Below, piece by piece: positions 1 through 7,504 of a stretch of 34,811 nt of DNA; the first letter of the stretch is position 1; every line of letters starts with the position of its first letter. Below the pieces are notes generated by a model, which was not told the origin of the DNA, searched no databases, and saw only the letters and a list, made by a program, of their open reading frames with translations. The DNA comes from Streptomyces huiliensis. GTDB lineage: Bacteria > Actinomycetota > Actinomycetes > Streptomycetales > Streptomycetaceae. The position numbers were made by a program, and so were the translations under genes. The stretch is from NCBI RefSeq assembly GCF_020037025.1, contig NZ_JAIQLH010000152.1, positions 1 to 34,811 on the forward strand, written 5' to 3'.

Positions 1-951
1 GTGCGGGGTGGGGTGCCCGCCGACGGCCGCTCCGTCCGGCCGTCCGCCGCCCGGGCCGGCGCCGGGGCCGGCTCCCGGCGCGCTCCCGCCGGCTCCGGAG
101 CCTCTCCGCCCCGCCCCGGAGCCGGAACCACCCGTCCCAGGACCGGAACCACCCGCGCCGGAACCGGAATGACCCACCCCGGAACCGGAACCACCCGCCC
201 CGGAGCCGGAACCGCCCACCCCGGAACCGGAACCACCCGCCCCGGAGCCGGAACCGCCCACCCCGGAACCGGAACCACCCGCCCGAGACTCCGACGAGCC
301 CGCTCCAGGCTCCGAAGAACCAGCCCCCCGCCCCCCATCCCCCGCCGGCACCGGGTCGTACCCGCAGAGTGCCTCCTCCGCCGCGCCTGCCGCCAGGCCG
401 GTCAGCACGGCCCGGCCGTCCTCGCAGATGAGGACCGTGCGGGTGGTGATGTTCCGGTGCGTCCAGCCCTGGGCGTGCAGGGCGCGGAGGGCCGTGAGCA
501 CGTCGGCCGCGACCTCCGCCGCCCGGTGCGGGGAGAGGGTGCGCTCCGCGAGCACGGCGGCGAGCGGGCGGGCGGGCACCAGCTCGCTGACGATCCAGAG
601 GCTGCCCGCCTCGGCGAAGACGTGGAAGACCTGGTCGAGGCGGGGGTGGTCGGGAATCCCGGCGGCGGCCGTCGCGGCGTCCAGCGCCCGGCGGACCGCC
701 GGGTCCGAGGCCCCGGCGACCGTCCGTCCCGGCTGCCCGCCCCGGCCGGCCGCGCTCCCGCGGCCCGGCGCCCCGGGCCCGCTCTCGACGAGCTCCGCCT
801 CGACCACCTCCGGCAGCGGGACCTGCCGGACCAGGACCTCCTGCCCGCTGTACGCGTCGAACGCGCGCGTCTCGACGAGCTCGAACGCGTCGGACGGAGG
901 CAGCGGCAGGCGGTACCGGTCGGCGAGCACCCGGCCCGCGTAATCGTCCAC
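1..951 (-). CDS. Serine/threonine pseudokinase-like protein, C-terminus beyond window
   Basis: Leftward gene starting with GTG at 951, with GGGGAGG about 5 bases upstream; it stays open to base 1, so at least 317 codons with the C-terminus missing. The N-terminus (DDYAGRVLADRYRLPLPPSD) and later segments (LWIVSELVPARPL, ALRALHAQGWTHRN) follow the Hanks-type kinase fold. The catalytic elements are degenerate. Where HRDxKxxN is expected it reads HRNITTRTV, and the DFG position reads TGLA. No glycine loop is clear. After about residue 200 it becomes a Gly/Ser-rich linker. The next upstream gene on the same strand is an intact kinase, so a regulatory or scaffold role beside it is an inference. 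The missing C-terminus could hold a membrane segment. Kinase-like fold is well supported; lack of phosphotransfer is inferred from the missing residues. Confidence 0.8.
   Translation of the reverse strand, partial: MDDYAGRVLADRYRLPLPPSDAFELVETRAFDAYSGQEVLVRQVPLPEVVEAELVESGPGAPGRGSAAGRGGQPGRTVAGASDPAVRRALDAATAAAGIPDHPRLDQVFHVFAEAGSLWIVSELVPARPLAAVLAERTLSPHRAAEVAADVLTALRALHAQGWTHRNITTRTVLICEDGRAVLTGLAAGAAEEALCGYDPVPAGDGGRGAGSSEPGAGSSESRAGGSGSGVGGSGSGAGGSGSGVGGSGSGAGGSGSGVGHSGSGAGGSGPGTGGSGSGAGRRGSGAGGSAPGAGPGAGPGGGRPDGAAVGGHPTPH
181..284. repeat. 42-bp tandem repeat encoding Gly-Ser linker
   Basis: Two perfect 42-bp copies (181-222, 223-264) are followed by a 20-bp partial copy (265-284), with looser copies on both sides. 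On the minus strand they encode a GGSGSG(V/A) linker in the pseudokinase-like protein. The unit is a multiple of three, so copy-number change would keep the reading frame. Confidence 0.85.
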
Positions 952-1221
952 GACGCCTCCCCAAAGCGCGCGATCCCTGCACCGGACGCCCGATCGGCCG
1001 CCGCCGGCGGCCACTTGGCAGCGGCGCACGGCTGCGTTCCGTCCCCGACCCTTCACGATACGTGCCGAACGCGCCGCGGCGGGCGCGTACCGCTCAGATC
1101 GTCAGACCCGATGGACCCCGGTCAACAACGGTCGCTCACCCGGCCGTTCGGACTCCGTACACAACACCGGCCCCCGGTCCGTACCTTCCCGGCGGCGGCA
1201 GCGGAAACGGGCCCGCGGCCG

Positions 1222-2712
1222 TCAGACCGCCGGACCGCCGCCCACCGACCCGGAAAGCACCCCGAAGACCACGCCGGAGGCCACCCCGGAGACCGGCTCG
1301 GAGACCGTCCGGACCACGGCCGTCCGCCCGTCGGAACCGGGCCGTCCGAGGCTGCCGTCGTCCTTGCCCCCGCTGTTGACGACAAGGGCGATGACCGTCC
1401 CGATGACCGCCAGGACGACCACCGCCACCACGGCGAGCAGCACCCGCTTCTGCACCGGCGGACGCATCCGCACCAGCGTCTCGGTGTAGCCGCCGCCCAC
1501 CGGCTCCGGCTCGGTCCGCGCCGCGGCGGCGGAGCCGGAGGGCGTCGCGTCGCGCAGCGGACGGAAGGCGCTGCCGGACGTCTCGCCGCTGCTCTGGTGC
1601 CCTCTGACCTCTCGGGCCCCTCTGGAACCGAAGGCCCCGGCGTTCCCGCCGTTCGCCCCGCCGGGCCGCTCGGGGGACGCGGAGGCGGCGACGGGCTTCC
1701 GCGCCGCCTTCCCCGGCTCGGGCCGCGCGGTCCGCTCCGTCCGCTCACCCCCGCCGACCGGGCCGGCGGTACGGCTGCTGTCACCGGGACCGGCGGGTCC
1801 GGCGAGCCCCTTGGGCACGGCGATGGCCTGCGTGGCGTCCGTGGCGGGGGTCCGGGCGGGCAGCCGCTCGTCGGGGGCGTTGACCGCCTCGGTCAGCAGC
1901 GCCCGCGCGCCCGCCTCGTCCAGCCGCTTCTGCGGGTCCTTGGCGAGCAGCCCGTACATGACGCCCTCCAGCGGACCCGCGTTCTTCGGCGGGCCCAGCG
2001 GCTCGGTCATGACGGCGGTCAGGGTGGCGATCGCCGACCCCTTGTCGTACGGCGGGGCGCCCTCGACGGCCGCGTAGAGCAGGCCGCCCAGCGACCACAG
2101 GTCGGCCGGCGGGCCGGGCTTCTGGCCGCGCGCCCGCTCCGGGGATATGTACGAGGGGGCGCCGACGAGCATGCCCGTCGAGGTGACCGAGGGGTCGCCC
2201 TCGACCTGGGCGATGCCGAAGTCGGTCAGGACGACGCGGCCGTCGTCGGCGATGAGCACGTTGGACGGCTTCACGTCGCGGTGCAGGATGCCCTGGAGGT
2301 GGGCCGCGCGCAGCACGTCGAGGACGGCGAGGCCGACCTCGGCGGCGCGCCGCCACTTCAGCGGACCGTCCTCGCGGATGACGTCGGCGAGCGAGCGGCC
2401 CTCGATGAGCTCCATGACGATCCAGGGGCGGTCGTCCTCGTGCACCACGTCGAAGACGGTGACGGCGCCGGCGCTGCGGATCCGGGCGATGGCCTTGGCC
2501 TCGCGCAGGGTACGGGTGATGAGGCGGCGCTTCTCGTCCTCGTCGATGTTGGCGGGGAAGCGCAGCTCCTTGACGGCGACGACACGTCCGAGCGTCTCGT
2601 CGGTGGCCCGCCAGACCGTGCCCATGCCACCCCGGCCGAGCACGTCGCCGAGGCGGTAGCGCCCGGCGAGGAGGCGCCCGGTCGTGCCCTGCGTCTGCTC
2701 CGCGTCCGACAT
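1222..2712 (-). CDS. Hanks-type Ser/Thr protein kinase with C-terminal membrane helix
   Basis: 496 residues from ATG at 2712, preceded by AGAGGGG. The PknB-type kinase domain covers about residues 17-280. It has a glycine loop GRGGMG (26-31), VAVKE with Lys48, HRDVKPSN (144-151), DFG (164-166) and an APSYISPERARG substrate/P+1 loop, so all catalytic elements are present. A long Ala/Pro/Gly/Ser linker follows, then one transmembrane helix at about 424-446 and a short extracytoplasmic tail of about 50 residues without a recognisable sensor (no PASTA). A membrane-anchored signalling kinase with a cytoplasmic catalytic domain is the straightforward reading; its signal and substrates are unknown. 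It lies 270 bp upstream of the pseudokinase gene on the same strand, so the two may be co-transcribed. Confidence 0.92.
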   Translation of the reverse strand: MSDAEQTQGTTGRLLAGRYRLGDVLGRGGMGTVWRATDETLGRVVAVKELRFPANIDEDEKRRLITRTLREAKAIARIRSAGAVTVFDVVHEDDRPWIVMELIEGRSLADVIREDGPLKWRRAAEVGLAVLDVLRAAHLQGILHRDVKPSNVLIADDGRVVLTDFGIAQVEGDPSVTSTGMLVGAPSYISPERARGQKPGPPADLWSLGGLLYAAVEGAPPYDKGSAIATLTAVMTEPLGPPKNAGPLEGVMYGLLAKDPQKRLDEAGARALLTEAVNAPDERLPARTPATDATQAIAVPKGLAGPAGPGDSSRTAGPVGGGERTERTARPEPGKAARKPVAASASPERPGGANGGNAGAFGSRGAREVRGHQSSGETSGSAFRPLRDATPSGSAAAARTEPEPVGGGYTETLVRMRPPVQKRVLLAVVAVVVLAVIGTVIALVVNSGGKDDGSLGRPGSDGRTAVVRTVSEPVSGVASGVVFGVLSGSVGGGPAV

Positions 2713-2811
2713 GCGTCCCCTCTGGCATTCAGCTCTGCGACCAACCGACCCCGGCCGAGGGACCATTGTCTCTCATCCGCCGACCAGAGGAAGGCCAGGG
2801 TCCGGGCGACC

Positions 2812-3963
2812 ATGGATGATGAGCGCATGCCGACGCGCAGTGCCTTCTCGCGCCTCACGGCGGCCATGACCGCGCTGTGCTGCACCGTCACGGCCCTGAC
2901 GACGGCGTGCGATGGCGACCCTGCCCGCTCCCCTGTACAGGACATCGTTGCACGAGGACCGGTTCCCGGCGCCGCCGAGCTGTCACAAGATGCTCACGGT
3001 GTCTCCCGGTTCACCACCGCCGGGGTGGCGGACCTGCGCACCGGGCGGCGCATCGGCCGCACGGACCGCTTCCGGGCCGGCAGCATCACCAAGACGGTCG
3101 TCGCGACCGTCGTCCTCCAGCTGGCGGCCGAGGGCCGGCTGCGGCTGGACGAGCCGGTGGCCGGTCTGCTCCCCCGGCGGGCCGCAGCCTGGCTGCGCCG
3201 CGCGGGACGGCACGGGGAAAGCGGACGGAACGTCACGATCCGCCAACTCCTCACCCATACCAGCGGTCTGTTCTCCTATACGGACGACGCGGCGCTGTTC
3301 CGGTCCTCCTTCGGCGCGGGGTTCTCCGGTCACCGTTTCGAGACCCACCCGCCCGAGGCATTGGTACGGACCGCGCTCGGCCACCGCCCCTACGCCCCGC
3401 CCGGCGCCCGCTACCACTACTCCAATACCGACTACGTCCTCCTCGGCATGGCCATCCGTCAGGTGACGGGCCGTCCCTACGCCGAAGAGGTCCGCCGCCG
3501 CGTCATCCGGCGGCTCGGCCTGACCGGCACCAGCCTCCCCGGCACCCGCGTCACCCTCCCCGAGCCGCACGGCCGCGCGTACTCCCCTGCGCCCCGGGGC
3601 GGCCCGGCGGACGTCACCGACCTCAACCCGTCGGTCGCGGGCGCGGCCGGCGAGCTCGTCTCCACCCTCCCGGACCTCAACCGCTTCCTCGCCGCCCTGC
3701 TGCGCGGCGACCTCCTGCCCGCCGGCGCCCTCCGCCTGATGCGCGACACGGGCGCCTCACGCGGCCGCTACGGCATGGGCCTCTTCCCGGTGCGCCTCCC
3801 GTGCGGCGTGACGCTGTGGGGCCACAACGGCGAGATCAACGGCTCGTACGCGGGCGCGCTGGGGACGGCCGACGGGCGCCACGTCCTCACCTACCGGACC
3901 AACTCGGACGCCCGCCTCGCCCCCGAGGCGGAGGAACGCCTGCTCCGCGCGGAGTTCTGCTGA
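2812..3963 (+). CDS. Secreted serine hydrolase (class C beta-lactamase / DD-peptidase family S12)
   Basis: 383 residues from ATG 2812; an in-frame ATG at 2827 (MPTRSAFSRL) gives a more usual basic signal-peptide start, and neither has a strong ribosome site. Residues 6-33 look like a signal peptide ending in TTAC, so lipid attachment at Cys33 is possible, although the lipobox is weak. S12 motifs are all present: SxxK as S91-I-T-K94, YxN as Y203-S-N205, and HNG at 338-340 in place of KTG, plus the LLTHTSGL segment typical of the family. Members cleave D-Ala-D-Ala peptides or act as esterases or beta-lactamases; substrate cannot be read here. It is divergent from the kinase gene, with start codons about 100 bp apart, and its stop faces the glpD stop across 18 bp. 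Cell-wall DD-carboxypeptidase is the best guess. Confidence 0.88.
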   Translation: MDDERMPTRSAFSRLTAAMTALCCTVTALTTACDGDPARSPVQDIVARGPVPGAAELSQDAHGVSRFTTAGVADLRTGRRIGRTDRFRAGSITKTVVATVVLQLAAEGRLRLDEPVAGLLPRRAAAWLRRAGRHGESGRNVTIRQLLTHTSGLFSYTDDAALFRSSFGAGFSGHRFETHPPEALVRTALGHRPYAPPGARYHYSNTDYVLLGMAIRQVTGRPYAEEVRRRVIRRLGLTGTSLPGTRVTLPEPHGRAYSPAPRGGPADVTDLNPSVAGAAGELVSTLPDLNRFLAALLRGDLLPAGALRLMRDTGASRGRYGMGLFPVRLPCGVTLWGHNGEINGSYAGALGTADGRHVLTYRTNSDARLAPEAEERLLRAEFC

Positions 3964-3981
3964 CGATCCCGCGTCCCCTCC

Positions 3982-5691
3982 TCACGCCAGCGGCTGGATC
4001 TCCGGCGCTCCCAGCCGCGCCGCGTCCGCCGTCCGGTCGTCGGGCTGGAGCTGCGACTCCCGTTCCGCCTCCACCCGCTTCTCGTAGTGCGCGACCTCCT
4101 TCTCCACCTGCTCCGCGTCCCAGCCCAGCACGGGCGCCATCAGCCCGGCCGCCTCCCGGGCGCACCGCGTGCCCCGGTCGAAGGTCTCGATGGAGATGCG
4201 GGTGCGCCGGGTGAGGACGTCGTCGAGGTGGCGGGCGCCCTCGTGGGAGGCGGCGTAGACGACCTCGGCGCGCAGGTAGTCCTCGGCGCCGCCGAGCGGC
4301 CGGCCCAGGGAGGGGTCGGCGGTCACCAGGTCGAGGACCTCGCCGACCAGCGAGCCGTACCGGTTGAGCAGGTGCTCGACGCGGGCGACGTGCAGGCCGG
4401 TGCGCCGGGCGAGCTGCGCGCGGCCGTTCCACAGCGCCCGGTAGCCCTCGGCGCCGGCGAGCGGCACGTCCTCGGTGACGCAGTCGGCGACCTTCTGCGC
4501 GAGCCCGTGCACCGCCTCGTCCACCGCGTCCTTGGCCATCACCCGGTAGGTGGTGTACTTCCCGCCGGCCACGACCACGAGTCCCGGCACCGGGTGGGCG
4601 ACGGTGTGCTCGCGGGAGAGCTTGCTGGTCGCGTCCGACTCCCCGGCCAGCAGCGGCCGCAGCCCCGCGTAGACGCCCTGCACGTCGTCCCGGGTCAGGG
4701 GGACGGCGAGCACCGAGTTGACGTGCTCCAGCAGGTAGTCGATGTCGGCGCTGGACGCGGCGGGGTGGGCCTTGTCGAGGTCCCAGTCGGTGTCCGTGGT
4801 GCCGATGATCCAGTGGCGTCCCCAGGGGATGACGAAGAGGACACTCTTCTCGGTGCGCAGGATGAGCCCGGTGGTGGAGTGGATGCGGTCCTTGGGGACG
4901 ACGAGGTGGATGCCCTTGGACGCCCGGACGTGGAACTGCCCGCGCTCGGCGATCAGCTGCTGCGTGTCGTCCGTCCACACCCCGGTCGCGTTGACGACCT
5001 GCCGGGCCCGCACCTCGTACTCGCCGCCCTGCTCCAGGTCGCGCACCCGCGCCCCGACGACGCGCTCGCCCTCGCGCAGGAAGCCGACCACGCGCGCCCG
5101 GTTGGCGCAGGCGGCGCCGTACGCGGCGGCGGTGCGGACGAGGGTGGTGACGTAGCGGGCGTCGTCCATCTGGGCGTCGTAGTACTGGAGGGCGCCGACG
5201 AGGGCGTCCTTGCGCAGACAGGGCGCCACGCGCAGGGCGTGCTTCCGGGTGAGGTGCCGGTGCACGGGCAGCCCGCGGCCGTGGCCGGAGGAGACGGACA
5301 TGGCGTCGTAGAGCGCCACGCCGGAGCCCGCGTAGAGCCGCTCCCAGCCCCGGTGCTGGAGGGGGTAGAGGAACGGCACGGGCTTGACGAGGTGCGGGGC
5401 CAGCCGTTCGAGCAGCAGGCCGCGCTCCTTCAGGGCCTCGCGGACGAGGGCGAAGTCGAGCATCTCCAGATAGCGCAGGCCGCCGTGGATGAGCTTGCTG
5501 GACCTGCTGGAGGTGCCGGCGGCCCAGTCCCGGGCCTCGACGAGCCCGGTGGTCAGGCCGCGCGTGGCGGCGTCCAGGGCGGTGCCCGCGCCGACGACGC
5601 CGGCGCCGACCACCAGGATGTCGAGTTCGCGTTCCGCCATCCGGGCGAGTGCCTCGCCGCGCTCGGCCGGCCCGAGTGTCGCTGTCCTCAC
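3982..5691 (-). CDS. glpD: FAD-dependent glycerol-3-phosphate dehydrogenase
   Basis: 569 residues from GTG 5691, with GGGAGG five bases upstream. The enzyme oxidises sn-glycerol 3-phosphate to dihydroxyacetone phosphate and passes electrons to the quinone pool at the membrane. The FAD-binding Rossmann motif GAGVVGAG is at 29-36, followed by the GlpD signature TSSRSSKLIHGGLRYLE, and later by INATGVWTDD-like (VNATGVWTDD) and HLVVPKDR segments. The C-terminal third contains the DAO_C-type helical domain (ALWNGRAQLARRTGLHVARVEHLLNRYGS). Length fits actinobacterial GlpD. Its stop is 18 bp from the convergent serine hydrolase, and its upstream region is shared with a divergent sugar dehydrogenase homologue. 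No glycerol facilitator or kinase gene is adjacent, so this is probably a stand-alone copy. Confidence 0.95.
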   Translation of the reverse strand: MRTATLGPAERGEALARMAERELDILVVGAGVVGAGTALDAATRGLTTGLVEARDWAAGTSSRSSKLIHGGLRYLEMLDFALVREALKERGLLLERLAPHLVKPVPFLYPLQHRGWERLYAGSGVALYDAMSVSSGHGRGLPVHRHLTRKHALRVAPCLRKDALVGALQYYDAQMDDARYVTTLVRTAAAYGAACANRARVVGFLREGERVVGARVRDLEQGGEYEVRARQVVNATGVWTDDTQQLIAERGQFHVRASKGIHLVVPKDRIHSTTGLILRTEKSVLFVIPWGRHWIIGTTDTDWDLDKAHPAASSADIDYLLEHVNSVLAVPLTRDDVQGVYAGLRPLLAGESDATSKLSREHTVAHPVPGLVVVAGGKYTTYRVMAKDAVDEAVHGLAQKVADCVTEDVPLAGAEGYRALWNGRAQLARRTGLHVARVEHLLNRYGSLVGEVLDLVTADPSLGRPLGGAEDYLRAEVVYAASHEGARHLDDVLTRRTRISIETFDRGTRCAREAAGLMAPVLGWDAEQVEKEVAHYEKRVEAERESQLQPDDRTADAARLGAPEIQPLA

Positions 5692-6032
5692 CGCTGCCTC
5701 CCGCTGCCGCGTCCGCTGCGTGTGCCGTGTACCTGCCGGGCAACCGCCGGTGCGCCGGCGTCACCTCCGATGCTGCACCAGATCCGGCGGCCCGGCTGTG
5801 CCGGATACCCGGCCGCGTACGAGTCATCCCGCGTCACGCCGAACCCTCGGGCCGCTTCCCGTCCCCCCCATGACACGAATGGCGACGCCCGGCGCGACAA
5901 TGCCCGGAATATGTCGTATATCCCCTTAACCTGATCTACGACATTCGCCTGCTTGATCCGATACTCGGGGATCGGCCCGGCGTCCCCGCCCGCAGGACCC
6001 CACGGCTCCTCACCGGGAAGGACCGCTCGCAC
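5692..6032. other. Divergent intergenic region glpD / sugar dehydrogenase homologue
   Basis: 341 bp without a credible gene. The half nearest the dehydrogenase gene is clearly less GC-rich than its surroundings (about 5865-5965) and contains an inverted repeat (5911-5944). GGGAAGGA at about 6018 is the ribosome site for the rightward gene. No sigma-factor consensus can be assigned with confidence. Confidence 0.6.
5911..5944. promoter_or_regulatory. Inverted repeat ATGTCGTA-N18-TACGACAT, candidate operator
   Basis: Perfect 8-bp arms at 5911-5918 and 5937-5944 lie in the AT-rich part of the glpD/dehydrogenase divergent region, about 90 bp before the dehydrogenase start. Arm centres are 26 bp apart, wider than a single dimer site on two successive turns, so a bent or tetrameric contact or a hairpin are also possible. 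The cognate regulator is not known. Confidence 0.45.
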
Positions 6033-7301
6033 ATGCCCGCAGACCTCGCCGTCATCGGCCTGGGCCACCTGGGCCTCCCGCTCGCCCAGGCCGCCACCGC
6101 CGCCTCCCTGACCACCGTCGGCTACGACCCCGACCCGCACACCGTCGCCGAACTGCGCGCCGGCCGCCCGCCCGCCGAGGACGGCGGCACCCTCACCGCC
6201 GCGGAGCTCCGCCGGATGCTCGCCGCCGGCTTCCGCGCCACGACGGAGGACGCCGAGCTCGGCCGGGTCCGCACGGCCGCCATCTGTGCCCCCACCCGGC
6301 TCGGCGAGAACCGGGCGCTGGACCTCGGCGCCGTGGAGGACGCGGCCCGCGCCCTCGCGGCCCGGCTCCGGCCGCACACCACTGTCCTCCTGGAGTCCGC
6401 GGTCCACCCCGGCGCCACCGAGGACGTCGTGCGCCCCCTGCTGGAAGCGGGCTCGGGCCTGCGCGCCGGCCGCGACTTCCACCTCGCCTACTCCCCCGGC
6501 CGCGCCGACCCCGGCAACCGGGACCGGGGCGTCGCCCGCGTCCCCAAGGTCGTCGGCGGCCTCACCCCCGCCTGCACGGAAGCGGCCGCCGCCTTCTACG
6601 GCCGCTTCTGCGAGAAGATCGTCCGCGCCCGGGGGCCCCGCGAGGCCGAGACCGTCCGCATGTGGGAGACCAACTACCGGCACGTCAACATCGCGTTCGC
6701 CAACGAGATGGCCGTCTTCTGCCACGACATCGGCGTCGACCTCTGGGACGTCGTCCGCTGCGCCGAGACCAAGCCCTTCGGCTTCCAGGCCTTCCGCCCC
6801 GGCCCCGGCGTCGGCGGCCACGGCACCCCCGTCGACCCCAACTACCTCTCCTACCAAGGCCGCAGCCTCGGCTACCCGCTCCGCATGGTCGAGCTCGCCC
6901 AGGAGGTCAACGGTCGCATGCCGCGCTACATCACCCAGCGCTGCGCCGCCCTCCTCAACGAACACGGCAAGTCCGCGCGCGGCGCCCGCGTCCTCCTCCT
7001 CGGCGTCGGCTACAAGGCCGACATCGGCGACCAGGAGGGCTCCCCCGCCCGCGAGATCGCCTGCCGCCTGATGGAACTGGGTGCCCAGATCGGCTTCCAC
7101 GACCCTTACGTGCCGCAGTGGCGCGTGATGGGACGGCCCGTGCCGCGCGTCGACTGCCTGTACGAGGCGGCCGCGGCGGCCGACCTGACCGTGCTTCTCC
7201 AGCACCACCGGACGTACGACCTGCAGGGCCTGGCCGTGAAGGCGCAGCTCCTGCTCGACACCCGGGGGGCGAGCCCGGCGGGTGCGGCGCACCGGTTGTG
7301 A
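6033..7301 (+). CDS. Nucleotide-sugar dehydrogenase homologue lacking catalytic Cys and Lys
   Basis: 422 residues from ATG 6033, behind GGGAAGGA. It has the full UDP-glucose/UDP-ManNAc dehydrogenase layout: N-terminal Rossmann domain (VIGLGHLGLP, 7-16), central dimerisation domain (about 200-290) and C-terminal nucleotide-binding domain with LLLGVGYKADIGDQEGSPA. Two positions needed for the NAD-dependent four-electron oxidation differ. The nucleophile motif GGHCxPxDP reads GGHGTPVDP (Gly264), and the AExxK segment reads AETVRMWETNYR (Arg209 for Lys, Thr for the Asn after Glu). The rest of the family signature is intact, so the fold and nucleotide-sugar binding are probably retained. Oxidation to the uronic acid should be impaired; a half reaction or a binding role is possible. 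No glycosyltransferase or capsule genes are nearby. Confidence 0.85.
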   Translation: MPADLAVIGLGHLGLPLAQAATAASLTTVGYDPDPHTVAELRAGRPPAEDGGTLTAAELRRMLAAGFRATTEDAELGRVRTAAICAPTRLGENRALDLGAVEDAARALAARLRPHTTVLLESAVHPGATEDVVRPLLEAGSGLRAGRDFHLAYSPGRADPGNRDRGVARVPKVVGGLTPACTEAAAAFYGRFCEKIVRARGPREAETVRMWETNYRHVNIAFANEMAVFCHDIGVDLWDVVRCAETKPFGFQAFRPGPGVGGHGTPVDPNYLSYQGRSLGYPLRMVELAQEVNGRMPRYITQRCAALLNEHGKSARGARVLLLGVGYKADIGDQEGSPAREIACRLMELGAQIGFHDPYVPQWRVMGRPVPRVDCLYEAAAAADLTVLLQHHRTYDLQGLAVKAQLLLDTRGASPAGAAHRL

Positions 7302-7379
7302 GGGGATGCGCCCCGGTCCCACCCCTTCGCCGCTTCCTGGGGCTGCGCCCCAGACCCCCTTGTCGCGGCTCCGCCGCTC

Positions 7380-7429
7380 GTCCTCAAACGCCGGACGGGC
7401 TGGATATAGCCCGTCCGGCGTTTGAGGAC
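7380..7429. terminator. Strong bidirectional hairpin, Streptomyces-type intergenic repeat
   Basis: A perfect 22-bp stem (7380-7401 with 7408-7429) and a 6-base loop sit between convergent genes. No T-tract follows on either side, as is common in Streptomyces. Variants of this CCGGACGGGCT-type inverted repeat are frequent between convergent Streptomyces genes. Confidence 0.8.
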
Positions 7430-7504
7430 AGCGCCCGCAGGGCGCTTCGGGGGTGCGGGGGCGCAGCCCCTGCAAGAAACGGGAAGGGGCGGGGCTGGGG
7501 CCTC

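Noticed and set aside
1..2811. Long plus-strand open frame running into the serine hydrolase
   Set aside because: It is antisense to two kinase genes with clear motifs and ribosome sites; only the part from 2812 has protein-family sequence. High GC keeps such frames open.
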